The notes: generated from the letters alone by a model not told the origin. Counted from the first letter of the stretch, positions 27,585-37,440 are shown. The stretch: DNA of 64,000 bases from Bacteroidota bacterium (GCA_023392945.1 JAEWNB010000069.1:1-64000), one strand, 5' to 3'. Numbers and translations: made by a program.

Positions 27585-29819
27585 ATGAAAAAAGCTATCC
27601 TTTTAATTTTCTTTCTTTCGCTCGTGGCATTTACTTTTTCTACTAATATTGTTCCTTCAGATGACGCTCAAAGAGTTGCCAAAAATTTCATTTCAGAAAG
27701 ATGTGGCAATTATTCATTAACTGAATCTGATTTTACTTTACAATATACAGAAACAGATGCAAACGGGGAGGCGGTATATTATCGTTTTAAAATTGGGAAC
27801 AAGGGATTTATCATTATCTCTGCCACAAATTTGGTTACACCTGTTTTGGCATATTCATTAGAATCAGATTATTACGGTCACAGTTCTACCGAATTTATTA
27901 CGGAAAAATACAAAAACCAAATTGAATTTGTAAAAGCTCATCCTGCAGAAGCTATTCCGGCAATGAAAATGTGGAAACATTATGGTGCTGAAAATTTTGT
28001 TGCTTCATCAAGAAAAGTTCTTAATGCAGTAGAACCATTGGTTACCACCACTTGGGATCAGGTTCAATACTATAATAACTATTGCCCTTACAATCCTGAA
28101 TCTACTACAGATTACAGAGTTCCCGTTGGTTGTGTTGCTCTGACCATGATCAATCTCATGAATTACTACCGTTATCCTACTTCAGGAATAGGTGGCGTGT
28201 CATACATTCCAAGAGACTATGATGATGAAACCGGTGAATTGCTTTATACTTATCCGCGTCAGACTGTTAATTTTGCTAATCAAACATACAATTATGACGC
28301 TATGAGCAATAGCCTAAACACCTTTGAAGGCGAGTTTGCAAAATTAGTATATCATTGCGGTGTTTCAGTACAAATGGGTTATGGTGTTGACGGTTCCGGT
28401 GCTCAAAGTGCAGAAGCACTTAATGCTCTGAAAACTTATTGGAAATATTCCTTAAAAGGAGCCTTAAAACCTATATCAGAATCTGCAGCATATGCTGATT
28501 GGGCAAATATTATTAAATCGGAACTTGATGCACATCGTCCGGTTTATTATTCGGGAAATAGTAGCCTTGGTGGTGGTCATGCTTGGATAATGGACGGATA
28601 CATTGATGTTGATGCTACTACTACCTATTTCCACGTTAATTGGGGATGGGGTGGTTATGACAATGGTTTCTTCCTTATTGACAATTTAAATACCTCAACA
28701 ACAGGAGAATACAGCAATGATGAACAAGCTTTTGTTGATGTTTATCCTGCCGATTCACTTGCCATTGTGAAACCTGACTCAAGTTATACAAGAAATACTG
28801 CTTCCATTGGAAGTATTTGTGATGGTGCAGGAAACGTTAAATATGCCAACAACTCATACCGTCAATGGATGATTGCAGCTCCTAATGCAGCTTCTTATAC
28901 TTTTACTTTCTCAAAAATTAAAACGGAAGAAAATCACGATTATATCACAATTTATAACGGTCCAACTGTTGCCTCTGGAATAAAAGCCAAATATTCAGGA
29001 AATTACCTCATGCCTGCCTGTACAGATTATTCAGGTGCTACAGGTAGTCACCATGCAGATTACACAGGGACAGCACTCCCATCTTCTGTAACTGTTAATG
29101 CTGATAGTGTCTTAGTGGTTTTTGAATCAGATAATAATGATGTCAATGACTATGGTTTTCTTATCAACTATACTACCTCTTTTTCCTCCACTCCAACTTG
29201 TGCTTCAATGACCATGCTCAATACTCAATCTCATTATGTTATTAGTGATAAACAACCCAGCGATGAAGGGAATTATCGTGCTCAAACCTATTGTCAATGG
29301 AAACTTCAGCCTACTTTCATCCAAGGTTTTGCCTTTGCTTTCACAAAATTTGAACTCAAAGCCGGTGATTTTGTAGATATTTTTGACAATACCATCACAT
29401 CAAAGCCAGAATTATTATGGAGATTTGATATCAATAATTTCCCAGCAAATGTTTATAATACAAGCTGTACCAAATTATTGGTTAAGTTTGTTTCTGATAA
29501 CTGGATTGAAGGCGATGGCTTTGACCTTGAATATTACACTATTTTAGGTATTGATAATCAAAGCGGTATTAGTGATATTACACTTTACCCCAATCCATCT
29601 TCCAATAACATATATATTGATTTGACAGCAGAAGAAGCTGGAGATATTCAGTTTAGAATTTTTGATATGACCGGGAAATTGATTCAACAGGAAACTGTTA
29701 GCCATAATGGAGGAAGTCTTCATTATCAGACCAACGTAAATGATCTTGCTAAGGGTATCTATATTATGCGTATTCAAACAAATAATGGAGAATCTATTCG
29801 CAAATTCATTGTTGAATAA
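27585..29819 (+). CDS. C10-family (streptopain-like) cysteine peptidase with CUB-like domains and T9SS type-A tail
   Basis: Secreted peptidase of 744 residues. Order: signal peptide (1-19), propeptide (about 22-145), and a papain-fold catalytic domain with Cys183 (VGCVALTM), His332 (GGGHAWIMDG) and the downstream NWGWGGYDNGFF segment. Two CUB-like beta modules follow (about 400-525 and 535-660; TIYNGPTVASG, VDIFDNT). A type-A T9SS domain (about 665-744; TLYPNPSSNNIYIDL, KGIYIMRIQTNNG) ends the chain. Relatives include streptopain and the Prevotella/Porphyromonas C10 enzymes. It would be exported as a zymogen, matured, and either anchored or released. It is a single gene with terminator. Confidence 0.94.
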   Translation: MKKAILLIFFLSLVAFTFSTNIVPSDDAQRVAKNFISERCGNYSLTESDFTLQYTETDANGEAVYYRFKIGNKGFIIISATNLVTPVLAYSLESDYYGHSSTEFITEKYKNQIEFVKAHPAEAIPAMKMWKHYGAENFVASSRKVLNAVEPLVTTTWDQVQYYNNYCPYNPESTTDYRVPVGCVALTMINLMNYYRYPTSGIGGVSYIPRDYDDETGELLYTYPRQTVNFANQTYNYDAMSNSLNTFEGEFAKLVYHCGVSVQMGYGVDGSGAQSAEALNALKTYWKYSLKGALKPISESAAYADWANIIKSELDAHRPVYYSGNSSLGGGHAWIMDGYIDVDATTTYFHVNWGWGGYDNGFFLIDNLNTSTTGEYSNDEQAFVDVYPADSLAIVKPDSSYTRNTASIGSICDGAGNVKYANNSYRQWMIAAPNAASYTFTFSKIKTEENHDYITIYNGPTVASGIKAKYSGNYLMPACTDYSGATGSHHADYTGTALPSSVTVNADSVLVVFESDNNDVNDYGFLINYTTSFSSTPTCASMTMLNTQSHYVISDKQPSDEGNYRAQTYCQWKLQPTFIQGFAFAFTKFELKAGDFVDIFDNTITSKPELLWRFDINNFPANVYNTSCTKLLVKFVSDNWIEGDGFDLEYYTILGIDNQSGISDITLYPNPSSNNIYIDLTAEEAGDIQFRIFDMTGKLIQQETVSHNGGSLHYQTNVNDLAKGIYIMRIQTNNGESIRKFIVE

Positions 29820-29840
29820 TATTGTTTGTATCTTTTTATA

Positions 29841-29870
29841 AAGCGGGAAAATAAATTCCCGCTTTTTTTA
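29841..29870 (+). terminator. intrinsic terminator of the C10 peptidase gene
   Basis: AAGCGGGAA pairs with TTCCCGCTT around a six-base loop, followed by a T run. It lies 22 bases beyond the stop codon. Confidence 0.9.
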
Positions 29871-29889
29871 TGGTATGATAAAATTAATG

Positions 29890-29897
29890 TATTTTTG
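29890..29897 (+). promoter_or_regulatory. -7 element of udk
   Basis: TATTTTTG matches TAnnTTTG, 23 bases before the udk start. Confidence 0.5.
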
Positions 29898-29919
29898 TTG
29901 AAATTAAAAGTATAACATT

Positions 29920-30543
29920 ATGCTAGTTATTGGTATTGCAGGTGGTTCCGGATCAGGCAAAACTTCTGTTGTCAATAAAATTATCAAAAGTCTCCCAAAA
30001 GATAAAGTCAGTGTTTTATCACAAGACGCTTATTACAAAGATAATGGCGATTTGACACAGGAAGAGCGAGACAAAATCAATTTCGATCATCCCTCTTCCA
30101 TAGAATTTTCACTTTTAATTAAAAATATTGAATCCCTTGTATCCGGAAAGTCGATTCAGATGCCTACATATTCTTACATTACCTGTCGGCGGGGCAAAGA
30201 GACCATTCCGGTAATGCCATGCGAAGTCTTAATTGTAGAGGGAATATTAATATTTACTGAGAAAAAATTACGAGATTTACTGGATCTCAAAGTCTTTGTT
30301 GATACCGATTCGGATGACCGCATCATCAGGATTATTCAAAGGGACGTTAACGAACGCGGACGGGGATTGGATAAATCAATTCGTCATTATGAAACATTTG
30401 TAAAGCCCATGCATGTAACTTTTATTGAGCCTACAAAACAATTTGCCGATATTATCATCCCGGTGGGTGGGCATAATGATAAAGGAATAGACATCGTGAC
30501 CTCAAAAATTAAACAGACAATAGGAATTTCCTCGAACCATTAA
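29920..30543 (+). CDS. udk: uridine kinase
   Basis: Phosphorylates uridine and cytidine to the monophosphates in pyrimidine salvage. It is 207 residues, the normal length. The P-loop is GGSGSGKTS (residues 8-16). Further family landmarks are LSQDAYYKD, NFDHPSSIEF, PTYSYITCRR, VEGILIF and the arginine-rich lid IQRDVNERGR. The last four bases overlap the convergent gene at 30540. Confidence 0.97.
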   Translation: MLVIGIAGGSGSGKTSVVNKIIKSLPKDKVSVLSQDAYYKDNGDLTQEERDKINFDHPSSIEFSLLIKNIESLVSGKSIQMPTYSYITCRRGKETIPVMPCEVLIVEGILIFTEKKLRDLLDLKVFVDTDSDDRIIRIIQRDVNERGRGLDKSIRHYETFVKPMHVTFIEPTKQFADIIIPVGGHNDKGIDIVTSKIKQTIGISSNH

Positions 30544-31811
30544 GTTTTTTGTTTTTCTTTCTTGGCAGCAGGGAAAAGAACATTATTCAATATCAATCGA
30601 TATCCCGGAGAATTGGGAAAAAGATTTAAATCGGTAGGTTGGTCATTAACAAAATGCTGATAATCTTCAGGATCGTGTCCTGAATAAAAAGTCCAGGTTC
30701 CCTTTCCATATTCTCCGTGAATATAGCGTGCCTCATCAAAGATTTTAGTTTCACCCATAACCAACACATAAGGCTTTAATTTACTTTTTCTGAATGCTGT
30801 AGTTTGTCCCATAAATCCCGGAATGACAGATTGGTGGTTTTGGCATAACATAGTAGGTACAGGATCCCATTTCGCTGAAAAATCAAAAAGAGTAAAATAG
30901 TCGTTTTTCTTATTTTTTATATGAATAGTAGGGTCAACATCAATATCAGAAATTTCATACTCATAGGGGTTCAGGCTTATTTTAAAATCAGTGAAAGCAA
31001 AAGTATTATTATAATTTAACTGTGACTGAGCATCAGCATCTATTGGGTCCCCGTCAAACATAGAAGCACAAATATCAACCCCATCAGCAGCCAACGCCAC
31101 ATCATAACTATCAGGTCCGGAACACATGGCAAAAAGGTATCCTCCACCGGCCACAAAATCTCTAATACCTTTTGCAACGGCCAATTTTAATTCAGAAACT
31201 TTGGAAAATCCTAATTTTGCAGCCATTGTTTCGTTTTCCTTAACATCATTTATATACCAGATGGCATTTTTATAACTACCCCAGAATTTCCCATACTGAC
31301 CGGTAAAATCCTCATGATGAAGGTGTAGCCAATCATATTTAGGGAGCATCCCGGTAACAACTTCTTCATCATAAATTATATCATACGGAATTTCAGCATA
31401 AGTAAGGACCAACGTCACAGCATCATCCCAAGGCAATTTGTTTTTAGGAGAATATACTGCAATTTTAGGAACTTTGGTTAACCTTATTTCATTCATATTA
31501 TTTTCTAGAGAGGCAATTTCCTGCAATATAACAGAAGCCTGAACATCTGCAATCACCTGAAATGAAACATCTCTGATAACACATTCATCTTCAATGAGAG
31601 AGTTATAAGGTAACATGAAACTACCTCCCTGATAATTTAGCAACCAGCTCACATCGACTCCTTTACTTACTGCAAAATAGGCAATTCCATAGGCTTTAAG
31701 ATGATTTTTTTGAGATAAATCCATTGGAATAAAAATATAAGAAGAGAAGGCTGTCGTTGAAAGCAATATCAGCAGAAATAGAAAAATAATACGTTTAAAA
31801 AAAGGCTTCAT
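30540..31811 (-). CDS. exported protein of the family labelled 'asparagine synthetase B' in Bacteroidota; glutamine amidotransferase-like fold likely
   Basis: A 423-residue protein with a signal peptide (about 1-22). I start at ATG 31811: a longer frame from 31916 would overlap the preceding gene and place a hydrophobic non-signal tail in front. The family is strongly conserved in Bacteroidales and often carries the name asparagine synthetase B, but no synthetase motif is visible and an export signal argues against it. What can be seen is a segment like class-I glutamine amidotransferases: FVAGGGYLFAMCSG with Cys230 in a nucleophile-elbow setting, and later YGKGTWTFYSGHDPED. Real activity is unknown. 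It is the last gene of a run that starts at 35893; the gap to the previous gene is 7 bases. Confidence 0.82.
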   Translation of the reverse strand: MKPFFKRIIFLFLLILLSTTAFSSYIFIPMDLSQKNHLKAYGIAYFAVSKGVDVSWLLNYQGGSFMLPYNSLIEDECVIRDVSFQVIADVQASVILQEIASLENNMNEIRLTKVPKIAVYSPKNKLPWDDAVTLVLTYAEIPYDIIYDEEVVTGMLPKYDWLHLHHEDFTGQYGKFWGSYKNAIWYINDVKENETMAAKLGFSKVSELKLAVAKGIRDFVAGGGYLFAMCSGPDSYDVALAADGVDICASMFDGDPIDADAQSQLNYNNTFAFTDFKISLNPYEYEISDIDVDPTIHIKNKKNDYFTLFDFSAKWDPVPTMLCQNHQSVIPGFMGQTTAFRKSKLKPYVLVMGETKIFDEARYIHGEYGKGTWTFYSGHDPEDYQHFVNDQPTDLNLFPNSPGYRLILNNVLFPAAKKEKQKT

Positions 31812-31818
31812 TATAAAT

Positions 31819-32724
31819 TTATTTTGAGAAAATTGCAGCAACAGCAATAGAAAAAAGTTTAGTCTTAGAACTGTCTCCTCTTGAAGAAAGCACACAAGGC
31901 ACTTTAGCTCCGGCAAGGATAGCTCCTACTTCAGCATGATTAAATTTGGTACAACATTTATAGAATACATTTCCACTTTCGATATTAGGGAATAGCAAAC
32001 AATCGGCATCTCCGACAACTGCTCCGGAAAAACGTTTAATTTTAGCAGTCTCTTCGTCCAAAGCTAAATCTAAAGAAAGGGGGCCTTCAATTAAAGCATC
32101 CCCAAACTGACCTCTTTCAGCCATTTTAGCAATAATAGCAGCATCAACACAAGACTGCATGCCGGGAGAAATTTGCTCCGTTGCAGCAATTATAGCTACT
32201 TTGGGAATATCAATTCCTATAGACTTTGCAGTTTTCAACAAATAGGATAAAATAGAAATTTTTTGTTTTAAATCTGGAGCTGGAATAATAGCACAGTCGC
32301 TAACTATCAGCAATTTATGGTATTCCGGATTTTCAATAACTGCAATATGAGAAAGCAACGTGTTAGGGGGACAAAGTCCGCGTTCCTTATGTAGTATTGC
32401 CTTCATGTATTTATCTGTTGACAACAAACCCTTCATAAGAATATCACCTTCTCCTTGATTAATCAGGTCGCATGCTTTTGTGGCAGCTTTTACATCGTTA
32501 GATTCTTGTACAATTCTAAATTTTGAACTGTCAATGTGCAAATCATGGCACACCTGATTAATGGTTTCTTCATCTCCCACCAAAGTTGCTTCCACAATAC
32601 CCATATCAACAGCAGCATTCACTGCCTCAATAGTATGTTCATCATTTGCATAAGCAGCAACCAATCTTTTTTTCGGTTTAGTAGTTACTAATTCAACTAC
32701 CTGATTTAATGTTTTTATATTCAT
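31819..32724 (-). CDS. phosphate acetyl/butyryltransferase-family enzyme
   Basis: Cytosolic acyltransferase of 301 residues, family PTA/PTB, which interconverts an acyl-CoA and an acyl-phosphate. Conserved segments are VAAYANDEHTIEA, GDILMKGLLSTDKYMKAIL, LIVSDCAIIPAPDLKQK and DCLLFPNIESGNVFYKC. The length fits the phosphotransbutyrylase branch rather than bacterial Pta. No kinase gene (buk or ackA) is adjacent, so the partner step must be elsewhere. It lies between the M64 peptidase (17-base gap) and the asparagine-synthetase-B-named protein (7-base gap). Substrate choice between acetyl and butyryl is not decided by the sequence. Confidence 0.88.
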   Translation of the reverse strand: MNIKTLNQVVELVTTKPKKRLVAAYANDEHTIEAVNAAVDMGIVEATLVGDEETINQVCHDLHIDSSKFRIVQESNDVKAATKACDLINQGEGDILMKGLLSTDKYMKAILHKERGLCPPNTLLSHIAVIENPEYHKLLIVSDCAIIPAPDLKQKISILSYLLKTAKSIGIDIPKVAIIAATEQISPGMQSCVDAAIIAKMAERGQFGDALIEGPLSLDLALDEETAKIKRFSGAVVGDADCLLFPNIESGNVFYKCCTKFNHAEVGAILAGAKVPCVLSSRGDSSKTKLFSIAVAAIFSK

Positions 32725-32741
32725 TATTTTATAATTTATAT

Positions 32742-34013
32742 TTATTTTGAATAATAATCAAAAACTTCCAATAATGTTTTAGTACAAACAGGACAAAATT
32801 TATTATAAACTGCATCTTTCATGGTACAGGATCTGAAAGGACGATATACTCCATCCGCCACATAGCCGCCACCTTCAAAAACACCCAAAACATTGTCATA
32901 TTCAATACTATCCGGTGTTGGGACAGGGGTTGACGGAGCCAACATGTTTTTCCACTTAGCATCAAAATTAACCAAAGTGGTTAAATTTGGATCCGTCGGC
33001 TCAATTCCTTCAGGATAAAAATCTCTGACAGAAACCTCTGAAGTATAATATTCATCCCCAAGGCCTCCGATAGTATGTCCTAATTCATGCACAATCACAT
33101 AAGCAGATCTTTCATGAATATTATTTACTGTACAATAGAAATTATAAATACCGCCTCCGCCATACTTAGTAGAATTACAAATTATAACAATTATATCGTA
33201 GGGAGCGTCATCAGCAATTTCATTCATTTTCCATACATTCAAACACATAAGATAACGATCTAAATCCAATGAGTTGTAACTTGAATTCAGCAAAGTTTTT
33301 TTAGTAATATTTTCATTGGGATTGGTAATTCCTGATTCCTGGGAAAAACCTCGAATAGCTCTTATATTAACTCTATTTTTATTTTCTGAATAAGGCGAAC
33401 AATTCAAAATATAATCGGCAAACCGTTTCATGTCATTATTAAGCATTTTTTTGTCACTCAGGGCATATCCATCAGGAATAAAAAGTATGTCAAGACAATC
33501 TTCCGGCTTTCCGCCAACATGAAGATTCAATACTCCAAACTCCTTATTAAAAGGAATATCCTTCTCCTTTTTGGGGTTAAAATAACCCTCAAAAAGATGG
33601 GTAGCTACTTTTTTTCTCGAATAAGAAGTAAAAGAAAATCTCACAGAATTTTTAGGAAAAGGCATGGATACACACTCTTCAAAAGAGCCAATTTCCTTCT
33701 CTGCTCTTTCTGTAGTTCTGTATTCATCAAAAAGAGTAGAATAGCTACGACTGAAAATTAATTGGTTAGAAACGGAATCAAAGACTTCAAAAAGAATATT
33801 TCCATAGCGATTGGGTTCATTTAAAAAAGAGCGGGTACCATTCCATTCGCCTCCGGAATAAAAATCCTTAATTTCAATTTTCTCAATATCGTTTTTCCCA
33901 ATATGCGAATAATTGATTCTGAGTGTTTTGTTTTCAAAATATTGATCAAAGCATTGAGCTTGAAGCATCCCTGACAAAAAAAGAAAAGAAAGAAAGAAAA
34001 TTATCTTTTTCAT
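32742..34013 (-). CDS. M64-family (IgA peptidase-like) zinc metallopeptidase, secreted
   Basis: Exported 423-residue peptidase. The signal peptide (1-20) is followed by an N-terminal beta domain (about 25-155) and the catalytic domain (about 160-420). The zinc motif is HELGH (309-313) followed by IGGLGDEYY. FIPDGYALSDKKM marks the start of the catalytic fold. The prototype of the family cleaves IgA in a Clostridium, but the Bacteroidota members' targets are mostly unknown. Two bases separate it from the upstream L,D-transpeptidase gene, so they are one operon. Confidence 0.93.
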   Translation of the reverse strand: MKKIIFFLSFLFLSGMLQAQCFDQYFENKTLRINYSHIGKNDIEKIEIKDFYSGGEWNGTRSFLNEPNRYGNILFEVFDSVSNQLIFSRSYSTLFDEYRTTERAEKEIGSFEECVSMPFPKNSVRFSFTSYSRKKVATHLFEGYFNPKKEKDIPFNKEFGVLNLHVGGKPEDCLDILFIPDGYALSDKKMLNNDMKRFADYILNCSPYSENKNRVNIRAIRGFSQESGITNPNENITKKTLLNSSYNSLDLDRYLMCLNVWKMNEIADDAPYDIIVIICNSTKYGGGGIYNFYCTVNNIHERSAYVIVHELGHTIGGLGDEYYTSEVSVRDFYPEGIEPTDPNLTTLVNFDAKWKNMLAPSTPVPTPDSIEYDNVLGVFEGGGYVADGVYRPFRSCTMKDAVYNKFCPVCTKTLLEVFDYYSK

Positions 34014-34015
34014 TA

Positions 34016-35893
34016 TTATAAATTGAATTGGTTGATTTTATATAAAATAGAAGGTTCTTTAAAATATATATCTTTACGGTACTGAACATCCCCGTTTTTA
34101 CCTAAGAAACAAGTAAAATATTCCAAATAAACCGGCATTTTATTTTGCATTTGGATATAGGTAGGTCTTAATTCCTGATAAAAAAGCTTATCTTGTTCAC
34201 TTAATTCTTCATAGTATTTTTTCTCATTTTCAAGTTTCTCTTTAAGAAATTTTTCTCCTTCTTCGGTAGATGGAATATCTCCCAAAAGAATTTTCACTTG
34301 TTCCAATTGTTCTTCATCATATTCATTATAGTCAAAAATCTGAAGTCCTAAATCAAGGGGTTTTTCAACTCTGACACAACCGTGTGTAATGGCACGATTA
34401 GCCTTTTTAAAGGCACTTTTTATTGGCGTATCGTGAAGATAAACCGATTCGCTGTTTGGAAAATTAAATTTGATAATCCCTAAAGAATTATGCTTACCCG
34501 AAGTCTGAACAAGTCGATAGGGAATTCTATTTAGATCCATTTTAGCCCATTTTATAGAATCCGGACTTACCGGTTTTTTAGTCAGTATATCGATAACAAA
34601 CATTTTTTCCTTGTTCAAAAATTGCTTGCTGTTTTTTACAAGTTTAGAATAATATTCGCCTTTCAAAATGCTTTCGGGGACAAACCACTGTGGATTAAGA
34701 ACAACTTGGTCAATTTCACTGTACAGCATAGGTGACTCTGTTTTGTAGGAGCAAATAATTCCATCAACAGTGCGGGATTTAACTGAATCAATTTTAGAAA
34801 GCGTTTCCCCGCAACAAATTTTCATTTCTAAAACAGATTCTTGATGCCGAATCACTTGCAAAGAAAAGTCCGCAAGGTTAACAGCAATATAGGAAGTATC
34901 TTTCGGGGGAATCACTTTCCAGCGATAACGTTCCAGATTTGCAGTAAGTTTATCTGTATAATATTGAAAATCACGATTTAGTGCTCTTATTGTTTCAACA
35001 TCCAATAGATTTTTTTCTTCAATAGCGTTATTAGTCCTGAAACGATTTATAGCAGAAAGCAAAACCGCATTCAAAGTATCCGATAATTTATAATTAGCTT
35101 GAAGTTCCCCGGTAAGTTGCAATCTCCGGCCAACAAGAATCATAGCTTTGTTTACTTTTCCTGAATCAACAGAAATCTCGGGAATTTTTTTAAATTTCAC
35201 TTCTTTGATTCTCAGGTATTTCTTCAGCTCTTTTTGCAGTGCTTTGTAATGTTTATTCGTTGGTTGAATAGAATAAAGGTAACCTGAAAGAGTATCAGAT
35301 GCCCAAAGTGAATTTAAAACAGAAGAGGAATCTGCAGATTTGGATTTATAAAACCATTTTCCTCCATTAACTTCATAGGGATCGCAAATTCCATACTGTA
35401 TAACTGAAGAATACTTTACATATGCTTTAGTAAGTAGGACTTCAAGCCTAAAAAGAGATTCATAAAGTTCTTTTTCATTTTTACATTGTAAAGATTTAAT
35501 CTTTTCTATTTCATTTATAATATAAGAATAGGAAAAAATTTCCTTAGGAAGACCATGATAACGAACGTTATCGAGATAAGAGACCATGAGAGCAATATGA
35601 TTTTCCTGATAACCTTCAACTGTCCAAAGTGGCTTAAATTTATTGTATTCATAAAACTCTTTGATTTGATTGAAATATTGGAAATCGGCAACTTTCAAAT
35701 CTTTTAGGTGAGTTTTAAAATAGTGATAATAATTATCCTGAGAAAAAAAGGAATAATTTTTAAACCAATGGGGAGTCTCTTCAATTTCTTTTTTACTAAA
35801 ATTACAAGAGTCGAGAAAGAAAATCACAGAAAACAATACAAGAATAATGCTAAATAAATATTTTTTGATCATTCTTGTAGTAGTAAAATTCAT
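34016..35893 (-). CDS. L,D-transpeptidase (YcbB-like), probable lipoprotein
   Basis: Periplasmic enzyme that makes 3-3 peptidoglycan cross-links or attaches proteins to peptidoglycan; 625 residues. Starting at the internal Met (35872) gives a lipoprotein signal ending in FFLDSC. Order: an N-terminal helical domain, a peptidoglycan-binding-like segment (about 245-310 of the long form), then the YkuD domain with LNPQWFVPES, YLHDTP (His487) and the active-site motif THGCVRV (Cys506). A C-terminal helical tail follows with EEGEKFLKEKLENEKKYYEELSEQ, probably a coiled coil. The architecture matches E. coli YcbB (LdtD). It is first of the four-gene run down to 30540. Confidence 0.92.
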   Translation of the reverse strand: MNFTTTRMIKKYLFSIILVLFSVIFFLDSCNFSKKEIEETPHWFKNYSFFSQDNYYHYFKTHLKDLKVADFQYFNQIKEFYEYNKFKPLWTVEGYQENHIALMVSYLDNVRYHGLPKEIFSYSYIINEIEKIKSLQCKNEKELYESLFRLEVLLTKAYVKYSSVIQYGICDPYEVNGGKWFYKSKSADSSSVLNSLWASDTLSGYLYSIQPTNKHYKALQKELKKYLRIKEVKFKKIPEISVDSGKVNKAMILVGRRLQLTGELQANYKLSDTLNAVLLSAINRFRTNNAIEEKNLLDVETIRALNRDFQYYTDKLTANLERYRWKVIPPKDTSYIAVNLADFSLQVIRHQESVLEMKICCGETLSKIDSVKSRTVDGIICSYKTESPMLYSEIDQVVLNPQWFVPESILKGEYYSKLVKNSKQFLNKEKMFVIDILTKKPVSPDSIKWAKMDLNRIPYRLVQTSGKHNSLGIIKFNFPNSESVYLHDTPIKSAFKKANRAITHGCVRVEKPLDLGLQIFDYNEYDEEQLEQVKILLGDIPSTEEGEKFLKEKLENEKKYYEELSEQDKLFYQELRPTYIQMQNKMPVYLEYFTCFLGKNGDVQYRKDIYFKEPSILYKINQFNL

Positions 35894-35953
35894 AATAATA
35901 AAGCAAACATTGTATTAAACGCCCTATTTTGTAATGGTTTTCAACTTAACACA

Positions 35954-37267
35954 TCAAGAATGGTTTTCATGGAAAATTTCCAATCTGCTTTTCAGAGCAG
36001 GAAATTGATTTCTATTCACAAGAGAGACACAAGCACGTAAACCTTCGGTATGTTCACTACCGGTTATGACGAGTGAAATTGCACTAATTCCATAGTAGAG
36101 AAGTTCTTTCAGCAGTTCTTCCCCATCTAGTCCGGGATATGAGATAGTAAAATAAAAACCATCAGCCAAAGCTTTGTTGTCATCTTTATCATACACGATA
36201 ACAAAACCATTATCGGTAAACATTTTTTTCATTATGGCTGCTTTTTCAGCATATTCTTTTACATCGTCCAAATAATTATAGGATCCATCATTACAAGCTT
36301 TTAGAATAGCTGCAAGTGCATATTGTGCCGAATGTGAAGTTCCGGAACTAATAGCATAAACGGCTCCATAAATGATTGCCCGTCCCAGGTGATCAGTATT
36401 AAAGTAAGGAATTAAATCCGGGAAACGGCTTTCACACAATTTGTCAGAAAGAACCAGCACTCCCATACGCTCTCCGGCATAGCTAAAGGCTTTAGAACTG
36501 GAAATTAGCAGAGCATAATTATCTGTATATTTTCCCACACTTGGTTGAAAAGGTGGTTGACCAGGAACAGAAATATCATTTCTGAAATCCATTCCGAAAT
36601 AGGCCAAATCTTCGAAAATGATAACGTCGTATTGGTTAGCTAATTCTCCGATTATCTTTAATTCTTGTTGTGTAAGGCAAATCCAAGACGGGTTGTTGGG
36701 ATTAGAATAAATAATAGTATGAATATTGCCTTTTTTCAGATAGCTTTCCAATTTCCCTCTTAATTTTTCCTGACGATAATTATAAACATCAAAAGTTTCA
36801 TATTTCAATCCCAACACACGATGTTGTTGTTTTTGAACCGGGAAGCCGGGATCAATAAAGAGTGTGGTATCTCTTTCTTTCCTTGCTCTTCCAAACGTCA
36901 TAAATCCGGCCATCCCCCCCATCATAGATCCCACAGTCGGGATGCAGGATGATGGAGAAACGTCAAGGTCAATAAAATTTTTCACAAATCGAGACATTTC
37001 AATTTTAAGTTCAGGAATCCCTTCAATGTCAGGGTAAAGAGCAGCAACACCATTCTTTAGAGCATTAATCTGAGCTTCAATCCCAATTTGGCAAGCAGGA
37101 AGACCGGGAATTCCCATTTCCATCCTGATAAACTTTTCACCACTCGCTTTTTCAATATCATTGATGAGTTTTTTTACTTCTCTGATGGAAGCTGTTTCAA
37201 TTTTTTTAATGGTGCTTTCATTCAGAATTTTGTTTACAATGTCGTAAGGTATAGGGGTATTTTTCAC
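35954..37267 (-). CDS. PLP-dependent class I/II aminotransferase
   Basis: Fold-type I aminotransferase of 437 residues. Visible PLP-binding features: NPNNPSW, then EDLAYFGMD (Asp/Tyr contacting the pyridine ring), and ISSSKAFSYAGERMG with the Schiff-base lysine. The C-terminal domain includes DGFYFTISYPGL. The amino-acid substrate cannot be determined. A separate -7 element lies upstream, and the 60-base gap to the L,D-transpeptidase gene has no terminator, so read-through into the downstream run is possible. Confidence 0.9.
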   Translation of the reverse strand: MKNTPIPYDIVNKILNESTIKKIETASIREVKKLINDIEKASGEKFIRMEMGIPGLPACQIGIEAQINALKNGVAALYPDIEGIPELKIEMSRFVKNFIDLDVSPSSCIPTVGSMMGGMAGFMTFGRARKERDTTLFIDPGFPVQKQQHRVLGLKYETFDVYNYRQEKLRGKLESYLKKGNIHTIIYSNPNNPSWICLTQQELKIIGELANQYDVIIFEDLAYFGMDFRNDISVPGQPPFQPSVGKYTDNYALLISSSKAFSYAGERMGVLVLSDKLCESRFPDLIPYFNTDHLGRAIIYGAVYAISSGTSHSAQYALAAILKACNDGSYNYLDDVKEYAEKAAIMKKMFTDNGFVIVYDKDDNKALADGFYFTISYPGLDGEELLKELLYYGISAISLVITGSEHTEGLRACVSLVNRNQFPALKSRLEIFHENHS

Positions 37268-37323
37268 GATAATAATAAGGTTTATAATATTTTAAAAAAA
37301 AGAATTAACGAAATTTTATTTTG

Positions 37324-37331
37324 CAAATATA
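37324..37331 (-). promoter_or_regulatory. -7 element of the aminotransferase gene
   Basis: Minus strand TATATTTG followed by C, 57 bases before the start codon. Confidence 0.45.
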
Positions 37332-37388
37332 ATAAATTAATATATATAGATTGCAATTTGAATGTGGGAAAAAATAAAGCACAAGAGA

Positions 37389-37423
37389 TAAAAAAAGGAG
37401 ATTTCAACAATCTCCTTTTTTTT
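37389..37423. terminator. bidirectional-looking intrinsic terminator
   Basis: AAAAAAGGAGATT pairs with AATCTCCTTTTTT around a five-base loop. It ends the lipoprotein gene on the minus strand. Confidence 0.85.
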
Positions 37424-37440
37424 ATCTATAAATGGAAATT

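Noticed and set aside
31812..31916. Upstream extension of the exported amidotransferase-like protein
   Set aside because: It overlaps the 3' end of the acyltransferase gene and would put 35 residues in front of the signal peptide.
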